Below are positions 62,590 through 64,000 of a DNA stretch of 64,000 nt, in pieces. The notes under the pieces were generated by a model. It was given only the letters and a program-made list of their open reading frames with translations, was not told where the DNA came from and did no database searches. Positions within the stretch are counted from its first letter, which is position 1, and every line of letters starts with the position of its first letter. The stretch covers positions 1 through 64,000 of the forward strand of contig UPYT01000009.1 in the NCBI GenBank assembly GCA_900538475.1, given 5' to 3'. Position numbers and translations under genes: made by a program. This DNA is from an uncultured Clostridium sp. GTDB taxonomy: Bacteria; Bacillota; Clostridia; Lachnospirales; Lachnospiraceae.

Positions 62590-62683
62590 AAACACTTCCC
62601 CTTTCTGTCAGGATTCCCATCCCCTGCTTTTCCATTTCCAAATATATCAAGATTTATTTCTCTATTTTTCGAAAGCGAACAGG

Positions 62684-62978
62684 CTAAAGAAGACTTATCA
62701 AAAGCAGAAGCAGAATCACCGCAATCCACATAACAATGCGCATATTCTTTTTCCGTGGAGTAATCAGTCCGATTCCAACGATTATTATGAAAATACCAAT
62801 GATTCCCGGATAAATGCGTTCCTGTCATTCCCTCTGACCATGCAGGCAAGCCCAAAAATTCGAATACCCTATCGCCATAACAATATCCCGTTTTTGGGGC
62901 ATTTCCGCCTAAAAAATAACCTAGGAGTATCAGAAATATCCCTGCAATTTTTGATTGCCAGTTCCTTTTTTCATCCAT
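62684..62978 (-). pseudogene. Small membrane protein gene with a frameshift
   Basis: From the ATG at 62978 (GGGGG upstream) the frame encodes MDEKRNWQSKIAGIFLILLG and continues to WSEGMTG near 62822. After that, this frame becomes polar and unlikely. The +1 frame instead continues as RIYPGIIGIFIIIVGIGLIT, a basic loop PRKKNMR and a second hydrophobic helix IVMWIAVILLLLLISLL, stopping at 62684. The join lies near 62812-62822 and has no slippery heptamer. The simplest reading is a one-base indel in a gene for a roughly 98-residue three-span protein, or a sequencing error. Confidence 0.7.
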
Positions 62979-63025
62979 GTGTTCCGTACCCCCTATCATA
63001 ATAAATCCAACTTCCGAGTTATCAT

Positions 63026-63550
63026 TCATTCTAAATCAATCCAATATCGCTGTTTGATTTTTCCATTCTCTATCACTTCATTTTCTAATATACCGCCATT
63101 TCTTATAATAGATTTCGCAGAGCCAATATTATCTTTATCGCATACCATCAATACTTTTTTGATTCCGATTTTTCTGCATTCTTCTAAGGCAAGTCCGAGC
63201 ATTTGAGTGGCATAACCTTTTCTTCTTTCAGACGGTCTGATTCCATCGCCAATATGGCCTCCGCATAACAAAAGGTGATCGTTTAAACAATGCCTGATAT
63301 TTACCGCTCCCACCATGATATCTCGCTGTTCATCGAAGCAAAAGAAAGTAGAATCCGGAACCCATCCGTCTTTAGGCTCACTTGTTTCCAAATTGCTTAA
63401 ATAAAAATCAAAATCATCATAGCTATTTTTGAAGATAGCCCATGGCGAACAATTCACATCATGGGTATCGTTATATTCCTTCCATTCTTTGAGCATAGTA
63501 ATAATCGGCTCCTTATACTGGTAACTTCCTTTTATCAATTTTAAACCCAT
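63026..63550 (-). CDS. GNAT family N-acetyltransferase
   Basis: A 174-residue acetyltransferase. The acetyl-CoA site is GDGIRPSERRKGYATQML (about 101-118), followed by the alpha3/beta5 region KKVLMVCDKDNIGSAKSIIR, where N-x-x-S/A is typical. The end NGKIKQRYWIDL matches a group of uncharacterised clostridial GNATs. The substrate is unknown. GGAGG precedes the ATG. Confidence 0.9.
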   Translation of the reverse strand: MGLKLIKGSYQYKEPIITMLKEWKEYNDTHDVNCSPWAIFKNSYDDFDFYLSNLETSEPKDGWVPDSTFFCFDEQRDIMVGAVNIRHCLNDHLLLCGGHIGDGIRPSERRKGYATQMLGLALEECRKIGIKKVLMVCDKDNIGSAKSIIRNGGILENEVIENGKIKQRYWIDLE

Positions 63551-63631
63551 AAATTCTCCCTCCCTGGATTCCGCTTTTGACAGATTGCTGGAAATAACAG
63601 TATCATGCCACAGCCTCAGCAGGCTGTTACA

Positions 63632-63760
63632 TCACATACTGCAATTTAATTGGAAATCGTTGATCTGCAATCTATAATTGCGGCAATAATTACAATTACA
63701 CATTGAGGACTCTGATATGGAATGATAATACGCTTTGGTTTTGGATATGTCTATATTCAT
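63632..63760 (-). pseudogene. Truncated small Cys-rich protein gene
   Basis: A 42-codon frame with AAAGGTG before the ATG encodes MNIDISKTKAYYHSISESSM followed by CNCNYCRNYRLQ and a short different end. The CxCxYCxNY signature resembles, from memory, the start of a longer uncharacterised clostridial protein, so this looks like a remnant cut short by a TGA at 63632-63634. The rest of 63551-64000 shows short, broken frames and A/T-rich sequence; I see no other gene there. Confidence 0.45.
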
Positions 63761-64000
63761 GCTGCCACACCTTTAAATTCAACTTTCAACCAAATGTTTT
63801 TAATAAATAATCGTCTATATCCGTTCTTGAATGAAAGACATAAATGCTTTTTTGGCTTTTATATCTGTCCAGCAACTCATACACCATCGGCAATTCATTT
63901 TAATGTGATTGAATATTTCCCATAGTCAAAAATGGTCTTTATAATAAAACCCACAATTAAAACTAAACTTATAACATTGCACCATTTCGAAATCTTATCA

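Noticed and set aside
62586..63029. 147-codon minus-strand frame taken as one intact gene
   Set aside because: Its second half is polar and unlike a protein, while the +1 frame gives clear membrane helices, so it was reinterpreted as a frameshifted gene ending at 62684.
63722..63925. 67-codon plus-strand frame
   Set aside because: No ribosome-binding site and no resemblance to any protein. It lies in decayed A/T-rich sequence and opposes the Cys-rich remnant.
1..64000. tRNA, rRNA or intact transposase genes
   Set aside because: No cloverleaf with a TTCGA-type loop, no rRNA-like stretch and no transposase frame was recognised anywhere in the window.

Overview
This is a stretch of a Lachnospiraceae-type (Clostridia, Firmicutes) chromosome. 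The clues are the SCIFF peptide with its radical-SAM maturase beside secDF-tgt-yajC, the sporulation gene spoIIR, zinc-type uS14, a shared EcfA1-EcfA2-EcfT module, a TM1266-type hydrogenase regulator, DUF975 and DUF1934 proteins, and a KOW protein between map and infA. Almost every gene is on the minus strand, so transcription runs from high to low coordinates. Most promoters found are near-consensus sigma-A boxes with 17-bp spacers.

Layout, low to high coordinates. (1) 1-5142: rpsI and rplM with their own promoter, truA with an unexplained C-terminal extension, and ecfT-ecfA2-ecfA1 from a separate promoter. (2) 5143-6873: a divergent TM1266-type regulator and a secreted cell-wall-binding-repeat protein. 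(3) 7048-23566: the S10-spc-alpha ribosomal block (rpsJ to rplQ, with secY, adk, map, a KOW protein, infA and rpoA). An internal terminator and promoter after infA split it. (4) 23953-26508: a second cell-wall-binding-repeat protein and an RlmI-like methyltransferase. (5) 26613-32059: scfA-scfB-secDF-tgt-yajC, with a strong hairpin between peptide and maturase. (6) 32077-34044: a ChW/NodB polysaccharide deacetylase with a repetitive basic N-terminal tail. (7) 34484-42187: rpoC and rpoB from their own promoter, divergent from a small membrane protein. (8) 42803-46035: ddl-murI-DUF1934, and spoIIR on the plus strand. (9) 45996-53439: a five-gene efflux operon (TetR, HlyD-type adaptor, RND pump, two TolC-family proteins) with two operator-like palindromes at its promoter. 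(10) 53590-54750: a repeat-rich stretch around a bacteriohemerythrin gene, including an intact MITE-like element. (11) 54798-61036: a four-part methyltransferase/glycosyltransferase protein, a Wzt-type ABC ATPase and a DUF975 protein. (12) 61161-63760: small accessory genes, one frameshifted and one truncated.

The points most worth pursuing are: the complete RND-TolC tripartite operon in a presumed single-membrane organism; the MITE-like element with 18-bp inverted repeats, an 8-bp target duplication and a diverged second copy; a ~128-bp structured repeat lying upstream of two unrelated genes and ending in a terminator-like hairpin; the attenuator between SCIFF and its maturase; and a 77-residue membrane protein carrying the signature of sodium-pumping decarboxylase beta subunits. 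No rRNA, tRNA, CRISPR array or intact transposase gene was seen.
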